A DNA stretch of 64,000 bases from Endozoicomonas sp. OPT23 (GTDB taxonomy: Bacteria > Pseudomonadota > Gammaproteobacteria > Pseudomonadales > Endozoicomonadaceae): assembly GCF_009653635.1 (NCBI RefSeq), contig NZ_PPFD01000002.1:558001-622000 (forward strand), in the 5' to 3' direction. The translations under genes were made by a program, and so were the position numbers. This document shows positions 28,026 to 37,508 of the stretch, piece after piece. Every line of letters starts with the position of its first letter. Position 1 is the stretch's first letter. Under the pieces are notes generated by a model. It saw only the letters and a program-made list of their open reading frames with translations, ran no database searches and was not told where the DNA came from.

Positions 28026-28313
28026 TCACTCGATCACTTTAGGAACCAGAAACAGGCCGTCTTCAACAGCCGGAGCACAGCTCTGCAGCTGCTTGCGATT
28101 ATTCTCTTCAGTGACCTTGTCTTCACGCAGGCGCTGGGTGGCGTCCAGTGGGTGAGCCATGGGTTCAACATTGCTGGTATCAACAGACTGCATCTGGTCA
28201 ACCAGTTCCAGAATGTTGTTGATGGTGCTGGCTGTAGCGTCAACCTGGTTGTCGTCTATAGACAGGCGCGCCAGGTGGGCAACCTTCTGAATTTCAGAGG
28301 CATCGATGGCCAT
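28026..28313 (-). CDS. gatC: Aspartyl/glutamyl-tRNA amidotransferase subunit C
   Basis: This small subunit tethers GatA and GatB. The 95-residue product begins [20 protein letters not shown], and [25 protein letters not shown] is the conserved belt. I place the start at 28313, preceded by GGAGAG, and not at an upstream ATG at 28352. gatA follows after 67 bases. Confidence 0.95.
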   Translation of the reverse strand: MAIDASEIQKVAHLARLSIDDNQVDATASTINNILELVDQMQSVDTSNVEPMAHPLDATQRLREDKVTEENNRKQLQSCAPAVEDGLFLVPKVIE

Positions 28314-28653
28314 GACTCTCTCCGGATTCGGCTTTAAAAGCGGCAATACCATGAACGATCGGGGACAGAAAATTTTAGTCCAGAGTTCGTTTTAAAGGTA
28401 TTGGGGAAATAAAGGCTAAATGTATGGGCTGGCGTGTTGAATCTCAAGGCGTTCTGAATATTTAGATAGAAAAAAATGCATTGGTACAGGAAAAACAATA
28501 AAGAGACACCTTTGGTTGCGGAGGAGTCGCTGAGTTTTTGGATATATGAGCTGTCTGGCTTGAGGAGCTAAACCTGATTCATATTCACTTTCTGGAACTA
28601 TCGTCTTTCTTATCTATACTCCAGCGGCAATCCGAATCAACATGGTGAACGCA
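28314..28653. other. Divergent spacer between gatC and the mucin-like gene
   Basis: No gene, tRNA or clear repeat was seen. The region must hold the gatCAB promoter and that of the mucin-like gene, but no convincing -35/-10 pair stands out by eye. Confidence 0.4.
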
Positions 28654-30906
28654 ATGTTTCACGATCGGGTCATCTCTGGTATTGGAAAGTTTTTGGCACT
28701 GCTGGCTGCTTTCCTGATGGTTATTCAGCCTGCCTACTCCTTCCCATTAGTAACGACACCGCCTGCATCTACTGCTTCAGCCACAATGTTTCCGGAAGAT
28801 CCGGTTTGTCGTTTATGCAATAGCATCATAGAAGCTCCAGCAGGTACAACGCTTTCTGAGTTGAGAGGAGACTGTCTGGAGTTTTTTAAGAGCAACCCAA
28901 ACGCAATTTCTTATTTGAATCGTGTCTATGTTGTACCACCTCAGGATAGGACGGCTCTTGATAATATCGGTCCGATTCTTTCAACTGGTACAGTGCCCCG
29001 AGAGGGGATTAATGAGGTGCTGGTAACAGAAGGAACTCTTGTTATCTTTCCTGCTGCTGTATCAAAAATTGGTATTAGGGATGACATTAATTTAAGGCAT
29101 TCAGATATAGCATTTTATAAAAACACGACGATGGGCGTTTCTGAACTGACCATTAACCCAACATCTTCAATTGAGCATACTCCTGCTCCGAAAACGCTGA
29201 TAAGCATAAATGGCAGTATCAGTAATATTCACTTTGAGGGGATTACGTTTTCAAATAAGGATGAAAGTGAAGAAGTAATTGCAAGCCATATCACGTCCTT
29301 GATAAGCAGTAGTTCATCATCTCATTCTGTGCATAACCTGACCGTTAAGAGGAGCCACTTTGCAAGGAATCCTGCTCTTGTCACAACGAATAGTTCTGTC
29401 AGTGATGTAAATGTTTCAGGGAAAGTTTACTTTAGCCATACTGAATTTGACTGCTCAGGCAGTCCATCAAACACACGTTGTATTTATCTTAATTGTAATC
29501 GTGACAATGCTGTATGTGATGCCAGTTATCTGGATGCGGATAGTGTCACTATGACCCTGAATTCACAGGACCCTAATAGCAGGGACTTGTTTGGCTTTAG
29601 CTTGAATAATCTGCACCATTTTAATATTTTTCGGTCTAACTTTGCTAATAATGAGCTCTATCCTTCAGGTGTGTATTCATCCCGTTTCATAAGCGGCTCC
29701 TTGAGAGGAGATAGGGCGCTTCAGTGTGTATCCAATACTACTGTGAGCCAGTTACCAGGAAGTGATAACGCCAATATTGCACCTTACACCCAGAGACTCT
29801 CTGGCAGCTGTTATGTTGAGCCTCCGACACTAAGCAGTAGTTCTGAGCTCTGTGTGCAGGTTGCAACAACAGAGTCGCCTACTACTGAGCTATCTACTAC
29901 TGAGTCACCTACCACTGAGCTATCTACTACTGATCAGGTAACTACTGAGTCACCTACTACCGAGCAGGTAACTACAGAATCGCCCACTACTGAAGCAACA
30001 ACAGTTAAACCGGAAATCACCGATTCCACAACAGCAGTGGCTGTAACCACCGGAGTAGAAACTACAACGGCCACGGTAACCACTGCAGCAACTGCAGATG
30101 CAAAAGTCACAACGATAACTCCGTCTCCAACAACGGGCACCTTGTTATCCTCAAAATTGGCATCTGAGTCTAGTTCAAGTCTTTCTTCTGAACCGCCTGT
30201 AGGCATGATGTCTCTGGATATGACCAGCCAGGTGATGCCTTCTGAAACTTTGCTACTGCCAGATAGTAGTTCGTCTATGCCTCTTACAGTCGGCGACAGT
30301 GCAACAGAAAGCAGCAGTATAGTGGTGAGTTCAAGTGAAGGCGTCGAGCCGACTTTGAGTGCTACTCAAACAGTTTCAGCCGGTATTTCTACAATAGAAC
30401 CATCTAGTACAATTTCTTTTGAAGGAACAACTTATTCCAGCTCTGTTTCTTCCGTCCCGGTTGCTTCTGAAACACCAAAGGCAGTTCCGACATCTTCGAC
30501 AGTATTGGCTTTGATTAATACAAGCCCTGTGATGTCAACACCTGCGGCAGCGGTTTCGGTTGCACCAACGCCTCCAAAAAGCGCATCCGGTTCTGTGACG
30601 GCTCTGGCAACAACAAAAACTACTGCATTGAGTACTACGCCTGTTTCTCCAGTCATCACGCCATCGCCTTCAGTTGTAGTCGGAACAGGAAATACCGGCC
30701 CCGGACTTGTTGGAGCAGACGATTCAGGCATTGGGCAGGGAGGAGACATCGCTATTGGTGTTGGGGTTGCAGTAGTGGCAATCGTTGTCCTAACTTTGAT
30801 TGCTATTCCAGTGTTTTACGCTTGCAATACATGGAGTTGTTCTGGGCGGCAGCGGACTTATAGTACAGCAGGTACTCCAGCCATTCAGATGCTTGAAAAG
30901 CATTAA
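28654..30906 (+). CDS. Mucin-like single-pass membrane protein
   Basis: A 750-residue protein of unknown function. A signal peptide (FLALLAAFLMVIQPAYSF) leads to a Cys-containing region of about 390 residues. Short strand repeats there (SISNIHFEGITFSN; HNLTVKRSHFARNP) suggest a parallel beta-helix. From about residue 405 it becomes Thr/Ser/Pro-rich for some 280 residues, beginning with four TTESPTTE units. Near the C-terminus lies one membrane helix (GVGVAVVAIVVLTLIAIPVF), then a 30-residue tail with two Cys and basic residues (CNTWSCSGRQRTY). This is the layout of a eukaryotic membrane mucin and is unusual in bacteria. GGTGA 5 bases upstream supports this start; ATG 28642 is an alternative. 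Confidence 0.75.
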   Translation: MFHDRVISGIGKFLALLAAFLMVIQPAYSFPLVTTPPASTASATMFPEDPVCRLCNSIIEAPAGTTLSELRGDCLEFFKSNPNAISYLNRVYVVPPQDRTALDNIGPILSTGTVPREGINEVLVTEGTLVIFPAAVSKIGIRDDINLRHSDIAFYKNTTMGVSELTINPTSSIEHTPAPKTLISINGSISNIHFEGITFSNKDESEEVIASHITSLISSSSSSHSVHNLTVKRSHFARNPALVTTNSSVSDVNVSGKVYFSHTEFDCSGSPSNTRCIYLNCNRDNAVCDASYLDADSVTMTLNSQDPNSRDLFGFSLNNLHHFNIFRSNFANNELYPSGVYSSRFISGSLRGDRALQCVSNTTVSQLPGSDNANIAPYTQRLSGSCYVEPPTLSSSSELCVQVATTESPTTELSTTESPTTELSTTDQVTTESPTTEQVTTESPTTEATTVKPEITDSTTAVAVTTGVETTTATVTTAATADAKVTTITPSPTTGTLLSSKLASESSSSLSSEPPVGMMSLDMTSQVMPSETLLLPDSSSSMPLTVGDSATESSSIVVSSSEGVEPTLSATQTVSAGISTIEPSSTISFEGTTYSSSVSSVPVASETPKAVPTSSTVLALINTSPVMSTPAAAVSVAPTPPKSASGSVTALATTKTTALSTTPVSPVITPSPSVVVGTGNTGPGLVGADDSGIGQGGDIAIGVGVAVVAIVVLTLIAIPVFYACNTWSCSGRQRTYSTAGTPAIQMLEKH
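29863..29999 (+). repeat. TTESPTTE-coding tandem repeats
   Basis: Inside the mucin-like gene, four imperfect units encoding TTESPTTE (with ELS, QV or AT spacers) follow one another. They probably arose by slippage and mark the start of the Ser/Thr-rich region. Confidence 0.75.
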
Positions 30907-32227
<1,321 letters not shown>

Positions 32228-32247
32228 TCTTTCAGTTCAGACTGTTC

Positions 32248-32275
32248 AAAGCCGCCGATAAAGGGCGGCTTTGTT
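32248..32275 (+). terminator. Terminator between mreB and mreC
   Basis: AAAGCCGCC, a 7-base loop and GGCGGCTTT form a perfect 9-bp stem followed by TTGTTG. It would uncouple mreB from mreCD, at least in part. Confidence 0.8.
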
Positions 32276-32363
32276 GTATCTGGCAGAAGCTGTTCTAATA
32301 AAATATGAACCAGTTTGTTCATCACTCATGGTGGTGGTAGGGTTTTCACAGTAAATTTGTATT

Positions 32364-32369
32364 TATAAT
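32364..32369 (+). promoter_or_regulatory. Candidate -10 box for mreC
   Basis: A perfect TATAAT lies 24 bases before the proposed mreC start, in AT-rich sequence downstream of the mreB terminator. A good -35 hexamer is not evident. Transcription from it would begin around 32376, giving a leader of fewer than 20 bases. Confidence 0.4.
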
Positions 32370-32392
32370 CGAAAAAATGTCCGGAGCCAGCC

Positions 32393-33298
32393 ATTAAATC
32401 CATATTCAGCCGCCAGCAGTCACTTGCTACGCGTTTTGTTTTACTGTTCATCCTGTGTATAGCACTGCTGTTTATTGATCATCGGTTTAATTACCTGAAC
32501 GTTGCCCGTTCCTGGCTGTCGGTTATGGCTGTGCCGGTTCAATGGGTGGCAGATCTGCCATCAAGGCTGTTCAGCTCGGCGGATGAGCTGGTGACTTCTC
32601 GCAGTGATTTAATGGAAGAGAACGCCAGACTGAAAGCCCGAAATCTGATTCTGGAACAAAAAGTACAAAAGCTTGCCTCCCTGACGGCTCAGAACTTTCG
32701 ATTGAAAGAGCTGCTGAACTCAACCGAGCTGGTGGATGAACAGGTGCTGGTGGCAGAAATAGTCGGCATTGACCCGGACCCTTTTTCTCATATTGTCATT
32801 ATCAATAAAGGTTCTACTGAAGGTGTGTTCAGAGGGCAGGCGTTGGTGGATGCCCATGGTGTTATGGGGCAGGTGGTTGAAGTAACGCCATTGCGAAGCA
32901 GGGTTATGCTGGTAACGGATGTGGTCAGTCGGGTGCCTGTTCAGGTGAACCGCAGTGGTTATCGGGCTATAGCGGCGGGCACGGGTAAGAAAGACTCCAT
33001 GGATCTGCTGCATATTCCCGATACCGCAGATATTCAGGAGGGCGACCTTCTGACCAGTTCCGGTCTGGGCAAGATCTTTCCTGTTGGCTATCCGTTAGGC
33101 AAAGTCAGAAAAATAGAAAGAGATCCCGGCGAGCCATTTGCCCGGGTTGAGGTTGAATTGTCAGCCAAGGTTAATACCACTCGCTTTGTATTGCTGGTGT
33201 TCAGAGAAAATCAGGACAGAGGTACGGGTACGCCAGAGACGGAAAAACGTAACTCGGAAAATGCTAAGACAGACGACAAAGGGGTCGGCAATCAATGA
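32393..33298 (+). CDS. mreC: Rod-shape-determining protein MreC, initiating at ATT
   Basis: MreC links MreB to periplasmic wall enzymes. The first ATG in frame (32525) gives 257 residues without the membrane helix. Reading upstream in frame, the sequence IKSIFSRQQSLATRFVLLF continues with ILCIALLFIDHRF, which matches the N-terminus of E. coli MreC (MKPIFSRGPSL...) position for position. The codon at the family's Met is ATT. GGAG lies 6 bases before it, and no ATG, GTG or TTG exists in frame before a stop further upstream. The full product has 301 residues: TM helix about 15-32, coiled coil 60-105, then two beta domains. The C-terminal tail is charged. mreD overlaps by 4 bases. Confidence 0.85.
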   Translation: MKSIFSRQQSLATRFVLLFILCIALLFIDHRFNYLNVARSWLSVMAVPVQWVADLPSRLFSSADELVTSRSDLMEENARLKARNLILEQKVQKLASLTAQNFRLKELLNSTELVDEQVLVAEIVGIDPDPFSHIVIINKGSTEGVFRGQALVDAHGVMGQVVEVTPLRSRVMLVTDVVSRVPVQVNRSGYRAIAAGTGKKDSMDLLHIPDTADIQEGDLLTSSGLGKIFPVGYPLGKVRKIERDPGEPFARVEVELSAKVNTTRFVLLVFRENQDRGTGTPETEKRNSENAKTDDKGVGNQ

Positions 33299-33783
33299 GT
33301 GCCCAGAGAACCAATGGTCATTGGATTGTCTGGGCAAGTATTGCTGTCGCTCTTCTGCTTAGCATCCTGCCACTGCCAGACTGGGTTTCTATCTCACGAC
33401 CGGCCTGGGTTGCCATGGTGGTTATGTACTGGATTATGGCGTTACCGGAACGCTTTGGTCTGTTCTTCGCTTTTGTATCCGGGTTGATGATGGACGTCTT
33501 TATGGGGACGGGCTTTGGTCATAACTCATTAGGGCTTTTGGTTGTTGCAGCAGTGGTGTTGGCTCTTCATAGACGGTTGAGAATGTTCCCATGGTGGCAG
33601 CAGGCATTTATGGCTTTTGTCATTATTGGCTTATACCAGCTGGTTAATCTCTGGATTAAAAGCGCTCTGGGTAGAACGCCGCCATCACTCTGGTATTTAA
33701 TGCCGGCTTTGACCAGTGCCGCCTTCTGGCCATGGTTGTCACTCATGCTTCGATATCTCAGAAGGTATTACCGGGTTCGATGA
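33295..33783 (+). CDS. mreD: Rod-shape-determining protein MreD
   Basis: A 162-residue inner-membrane protein with about five helices. It is recognised from the MreD-type stretch LPERFGLFFAFVSGLMMDVFMGTGFGHNSLG and the C-terminal WPWLSLMLRYLRRYY. The ATG overlaps the mreC stop (ATGA). Its last 26 bases overlap the end of the convergent EEP hydrolase gene. Confidence 0.93.
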   Translation: MSAQRTNGHWIVWASIAVALLLSILPLPDWVSISRPAWVAMVVMYWIMALPERFGLFFAFVSGLMMDVFMGTGFGHNSLGLLVVAAVVLALHRRLRMFPWWQQAFMAFVIIGLYQLVNLWIKSALGRTPPSLWYLMPALTSAAFWPWLSLMLRYLRRYYRVR

Positions 33784-34951
33784 TTTCTTGCTCGTCAGTC
33801 TCTTCGGGCTGAACGGGTTGAGATTCTTCCGGTTCGATGGACGGAGTGGTTTCTTCCTGTCCCTGCTCGCTGATGTCCTCTACTGGGTCTGAGGTCTGTT
33901 CCGTTTCGGGAGTCCGCTCGGGTTCCAGTATTGTTTCCGGGTCAACTGTGGGTTCTGTTGCCTCTGGCGCAGGAGATTCTGGTTCAGCAACGGGTTCAAT
34001 AGTTGCTTCAGGTTTCTCTGGTTCAATAACGGGTTCTGATATTTCAGGCTCAACGGTCGGTTCAGGATCCGGAGTGATTTCGAGCCAGTCGAACCAGACG
34101 ATGACCGGTCGGTGATCTGAAAGTGGCTTATTATCTTTATCTCGAAAATCAGGTGAATCATATCTGACAGGGTCAAGTTTGATGCCGTTTGAATTACGAT
34201 AAAATATTCTATCTATCTTCCATTTGTTTTGTTTACCAAGACCTAAAGTTTGAAAAGAATCGGTCAGGCGAGCATCCTGCAAAAAGCTGTTATAGAGGTC
34301 AGACATATTGCCTTGACTGTGATTAAAATCGCCTACAACAATGACCGGGTTAAGCAGTGAAAACGTCTTCATATATTCAAACATCATGAACGTCTGTTTA
34401 ATACGGAGGTCTTTAGCCTCGGTACTACTGCCCGACTCCATATGCATGTTGTAAATATCTATCTCAAATTCTATGCCGCCTGTGCTGCGTATTTTGTGTC
34501 GGGCGACTGAGAAGCCTTTGGTCGCAAGGCAGTCTCCACCACCGCCTTTATCATCAGAGCCAAAGCGGTAACAGTCTCCCCAGGCCTTTCGGGTAAAGTC
34601 CTTAATGGGAAAACGTGAAAAACGGTTTAAACCATCATTTACCAGTTTTCCATTCCAGGTGTCATGCCACGAAAGTTCCTTTGGTGTGCTTTTGTAGGGG
34701 AACTTGGCGGTTTTGGTAATCTCGTCGTGATACCAGAAATCTTCCTGCAGCATCACCAGGTCGTAGTCATTCAGTTTTTGTCCAAGAGCAGGAAAACGAT
34801 AAGCATCCATATCGTTGATCCAGTAAGGCAGGCCAGCCACGTTATAGGTCATCACGGAAAAATTACCGCGCAGGGTTTCCTGGCTATAACTGTTTGCAAC
34901 TGACAAAGAGGCCAGAAGCAGGAAGGCGTTAATAAATAGTTTCATGGACAA
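33758..34951 (-). CDS. Secreted endonuclease/exonuclease/phosphatase-family hydrolase with Pro/Glu-rich tail (sphingomyelinase-like)
   Basis: A 397-residue exported enzyme. It has a signal peptide (LFINAFLLLASLSVANSYS), then an EEP fold at about 28-290. Catalytic stretches are present: VMTYNVAGLP (Asn), DLVMLQEDFWY (metal-binding Glu), IYNMHMES, VIVVGDFNHSQ (Asp/Asn) and LSDHRPVIVWFDW (Asp-His). The size and overall pattern resemble bacterial sphingomyelinase C or secreted phosphodiesterases more than nucleases, but this is a judgement from memory. About 105 residues of Pro/Glu/Thr repeats (PEPTVEPEISEPVIEPEKPE...) form a low-complexity C-terminal tail. It is inserted against the grain between mreD and maf, which are adjacent in E. 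coli. Confidence 0.8.
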   Translation of the reverse strand: MSMKLFINAFLLLASLSVANSYSQETLRGNFSVMTYNVAGLPYWINDMDAYRFPALGQKLNDYDLVMLQEDFWYHDEITKTAKFPYKSTPKELSWHDTWNGKLVNDGLNRFSRFPIKDFTRKAWGDCYRFGSDDKGGGGDCLATKGFSVARHKIRSTGGIEFEIDIYNMHMESGSSTEAKDLRIKQTFMMFEYMKTFSLLNPVIVVGDFNHSQGNMSDLYNSFLQDARLTDSFQTLGLGKQNKWKIDRIFYRNSNGIKLDPVRYDSPDFRDKDNKPLSDHRPVIVWFDWLEITPDPEPTVEPEISEPVIEPEKPEATIEPVAEPESPAPEATEPTVDPETILEPERTPETEQTSDPVEDISEQGQEETTPSIEPEESQPVQPEETDEQEIIEPGNTF

Positions 34952-35111
34952 TCCCTGGTCGCTGTTATGAGCTATTGAGTCAAATCAATGACTCAGGATA
35001 TCGGCGGGCTTTCCAGTTAAAATGGTTGAACAAAGAGACCTGCCTGAATCTGTAATAAATTCGGCAACGGGCAGGGATGCTGAACACTGCATGCAGGAAG
35101 GAGTAGAGCTA

Positions 35112-35705
35112 ATGATCTATCTGGCGTCACAGTCACCGAGACGGCGTGAGCTGCTTGATCAAATCGGTGTGCCTTATACGGTCTTATCCTGTGAGATTGA
35201 TGAGACACCAACTGACGGCGAAGAGCCTCAGTCTTATGTCGAACGTATGGCCAGAGAAAAAGCAAAAGCGGGTTGGTTGTGTGTAGCGTGCGATGGTTTA
35301 ACTGAGCACCCTGTTCTGGCCGCTGATACGTCAGTCATTCTGGGAAAGAAAATTCTTGGTAAACCCGAAAACAGTGATCATGCCTGTGATATGCTGTTGG
35401 CATTAAGTGGTACATGCCATGAGGTTATTACAGCTGTCGCTGTCTATAGTGATCGAAATGTAGAAGTAACTGTTTCCAGAACTAAAGTCAGAATGACGAC
35501 TTTTTCTAAGGATGTGGCAAAAGAATATATTGCTACCGGAGAACCTGCTGATAAGGCAGGTGCCTATGGAATCCAGGGCTATGGAGCAGTACTGGTAGAC
35601 TCCATTGAAGGTAGCTATTCAGGTGTTGTAGGCCTGCCCCTGAAAGAAACCGCTGAACTGCTGAAAACCTTTGGAGTTACTCCCTGGCATGCCTCCGGAA
35701 GCTGA
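35112..35705 (+). CDS. maf: Maf/YhdE nucleotide pyrophosphatase
   Basis: This house-cleaning enzyme hydrolyses dTTP/UTP and modified nucleotides. The start MIYLASQSPRRRELLDQIG is canonical and is preceded by GGAAGGAG; an upstream in-frame start at 35022 would add 30 residues. Conserved parts are LAADTSVILGKKILGKP, TAVAVYSDRN and ADKAGAYGIQGYGAVLVDSIEGSYSGVVGLPL. The product is 197 residues. It lies between mreD and rng as in many gammaproteobacteria. Confidence 0.95.
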   Translation: MIYLASQSPRRRELLDQIGVPYTVLSCEIDETPTDGEEPQSYVERMAREKAKAGWLCVACDGLTEHPVLAADTSVILGKKILGKPENSDHACDMLLALSGTCHEVITAVAVYSDRNVEVTVSRTKVRMTTFSKDVAKEYIATGEPADKAGAYGIQGYGAVLVDSIEGSYSGVVGLPLKETAELLKTFGVTPWHASGS

Positions 35706-35837
35706 GGTAGAGACGTGCGAATCGGTTTTCTGACCCTGCGACTCTCGTAAAACCTTTGGCTCACTGACGATTTTTCAACAGCTTTAACAATTTCAGACTG
35801 GTCGTTGATCATCCAGCCAGTCCAAAGGTGAAAGGGA

Positions 35838-37310
35838 ATGAGCGAAGAAATTCTGATGAATATCACGCCGATGGAATCGCGCGTGGCATTGGTTGAGAAT
35901 GGGGTTCTGCAGGAAATCTACATTGAGAGAGCCTGCAGTCGGGGAATCGTCGGAAACATCTATAAAGGCAAAATTGTCCGTGTACTGCCCGGTATGCAGG
36001 CTGCGTTTGTGGATATTGGCCTTGAGCGTGCTGCGTTTATTCATGCCAGTGAAATCGCACCACGGGCTGAAAAGGACAGTGAGCATAATTCTGAACGACC
36101 AATCGTAGAGCTGGTTCATGAAGGCCAGTCGCTGGTTGTGCAGGTCACTAAAGACCCGCTCGGTACCAAAGGTGCCCGCCTTACTACCCATATTTCGATT
36201 CCTGCCCGCTACCTTGTCTTAATGCCTCACAACAACCATGTTGGCATCTCTCTGCGTATTGAAGATGTGGAAGAGCGTGAGCGCCTGCGTAAGCTGGTTG
36301 AAGGCAGCATGGAAGACCATAAGGATCAGGGTAAGGGCGGCTTTATTCTCAGAACCGCCGCAGAAGGGATTACGGACTCGGAAGTCAGTGCTGATGTGCT
36401 ATTCCTTCGCAGGCTCTGGCAGACCATTGAAGAAACCGTCAAAGAGAGTAAGGCTCCAGCCACTATCTATGAAGACCTTCCTCTTCATCTTCGTACCATG
36501 CGGGATTTAGTCGATCCGGATATCGAAAAGATCCGAATTGATTCCCGGGAAACCTTCACCAAAGTTTCCAAGTTTGTGAAGAAGCTTGTGCCACAGGTGG
36601 ATGGTCGTGTTGAGTACTACCCAGGTGAGCGTCCGATCTTTGATCTGTTTGGTGTTGAAGATGAGATCAATAAAGCTCTCAGTCGAAAGGTTCAGCTGAA
36701 GTCCGGTGGTTATCTGATTATTGATCAGACCGAAGCCATGACCACCATCGACGTCAATACTGGTGCTTTTGTTGGCCATAGAAACCTTGAAGAGACCATC
36801 TTCAAAACTAACCTTGAGGCGTCTGTAGCCATTGCACGTCAGCTCCGGTTACGGAATCTGGGCGGAATCATCATTATCGATTTCATTGATATGGAAGATA
36901 CCGAACATCAGCGTCAAGTGCTCAGAACCTATGAGAAGGCTCTAGAGAAGGATCACGCTAAAACCAATATCACTGGTGTCAGTGATTTGGGGTTGGTGGA
37001 AATGACCCGTAAGCGGACACGGGAATCTCTGGAAAATGTGCTGTGTGAATCTTGTCCAACCTGTGACGGTCGTGGAACTCTGAAAACAGCCGAAACGGTG
37101 TGTTATGAGATTTTCAGGGAAATTCTCAGGGCGGTAAGAGCTTACGAGAGTCAGAGTTATACCGTGCTGGCATCGGAACAGGTTGTTGATCGTTTGCTGG
37201 ATGAAGAATCCAGCAATGTGGCTGATCTGGAGGAGTTTATCAGTAAGCCTATACGATTCCAGGTGGAGCCCATGTACACCCAGGAACAGTTTGACGTAAT
37301 TCTTGTCTGA
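35838..37310 (+). CDS. rng: Ribonuclease G
   Basis: An endoribonuclease of the RNase E/G family that matures the 16S rRNA 5' end and decays some mRNAs. It has 490 residues, as in E. coli. The S1 domain spans about 38-130 (GNIYKGKIVRVLPGMQAAFVDIG). The catalytic DNase-I-like core includes AMTTIDVNTGAFVG and GGIIIIDFIDM, with metal-binding Asp residues. The Zn-link Cys residues are in CESCPTCDGRGT. GTG/ATG ambiguity is absent; an AAAGG site precedes the ATG. Confidence 0.97.
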   Translation: MSEEILMNITPMESRVALVENGVLQEIYIERACSRGIVGNIYKGKIVRVLPGMQAAFVDIGLERAAFIHASEIAPRAEKDSEHNSERPIVELVHEGQSLVVQVTKDPLGTKGARLTTHISIPARYLVLMPHNNHVGISLRIEDVEERERLRKLVEGSMEDHKDQGKGGFILRTAAEGITDSEVSADVLFLRRLWQTIEETVKESKAPATIYEDLPLHLRTMRDLVDPDIEKIRIDSRETFTKVSKFVKKLVPQVDGRVEYYPGERPIFDLFGVEDEINKALSRKVQLKSGGYLIIDQTEAMTTIDVNTGAFVGHRNLEETIFKTNLEASVAIARQLRLRNLGGIIIIDFIDMEDTEHQRQVLRTYEKALEKDHAKTNITGVSDLGLVEMTRKRTRESLENVLCESCPTCDGRGTLKTAETVCYEIFREILRAVRAYESQSYTVLASEQVVDRLLDEESSNVADLEEFISKPIRFQVEPMYTQEQFDVILV

Positions 37311-37333
37311 CTTCTAAACCGGTTTTGTTTTAG

Positions 37334-37368
37334 AGATGCCGCCAGACAAAGATCTGGCGGCATCTTTG
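37334..37368 (+). terminator. Terminator after rng
   Basis: AGATGCCGCCAGA and TCTGGCGGCATCT form a perfect 13-bp stem with a 6-base loop, followed by TTGGTTT. Confidence 0.8.
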
Positions 37369-37508
37369 GTTTCAGATACTGAAACCTGAAGAACTAAAAG
37401 CATTTATTGGTCAAACAGATGAATGAATGTGATCTCGGCTTATGCTGATTTATTGTATTTATATGGTACAAATGATGTATTCAATTATTTCGAGTGGCTT
37501 ATTCGTTT

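Noticed and set aside
29863-29999. CRISPR-like periodic repeats
   Set aside because: They are in-frame coding repeats for TTESPTTE, with no unique spacers of constant length.
30730-30906. GlyGly-CTERM/rhombosortase sorting signal at the end of the mucin-like protein
   Set aside because: A GG pair precedes the helix, but the helix is followed by a 30-residue Cys-containing tail and not the short Arg cluster of that signal.
32525-33298. mreC starting at the first ATG (257 residues)
   Set aside because: This start removes the conserved N-terminus and the transmembrane helix; the upstream frame aligns with MreC back to the ATT at 32393.
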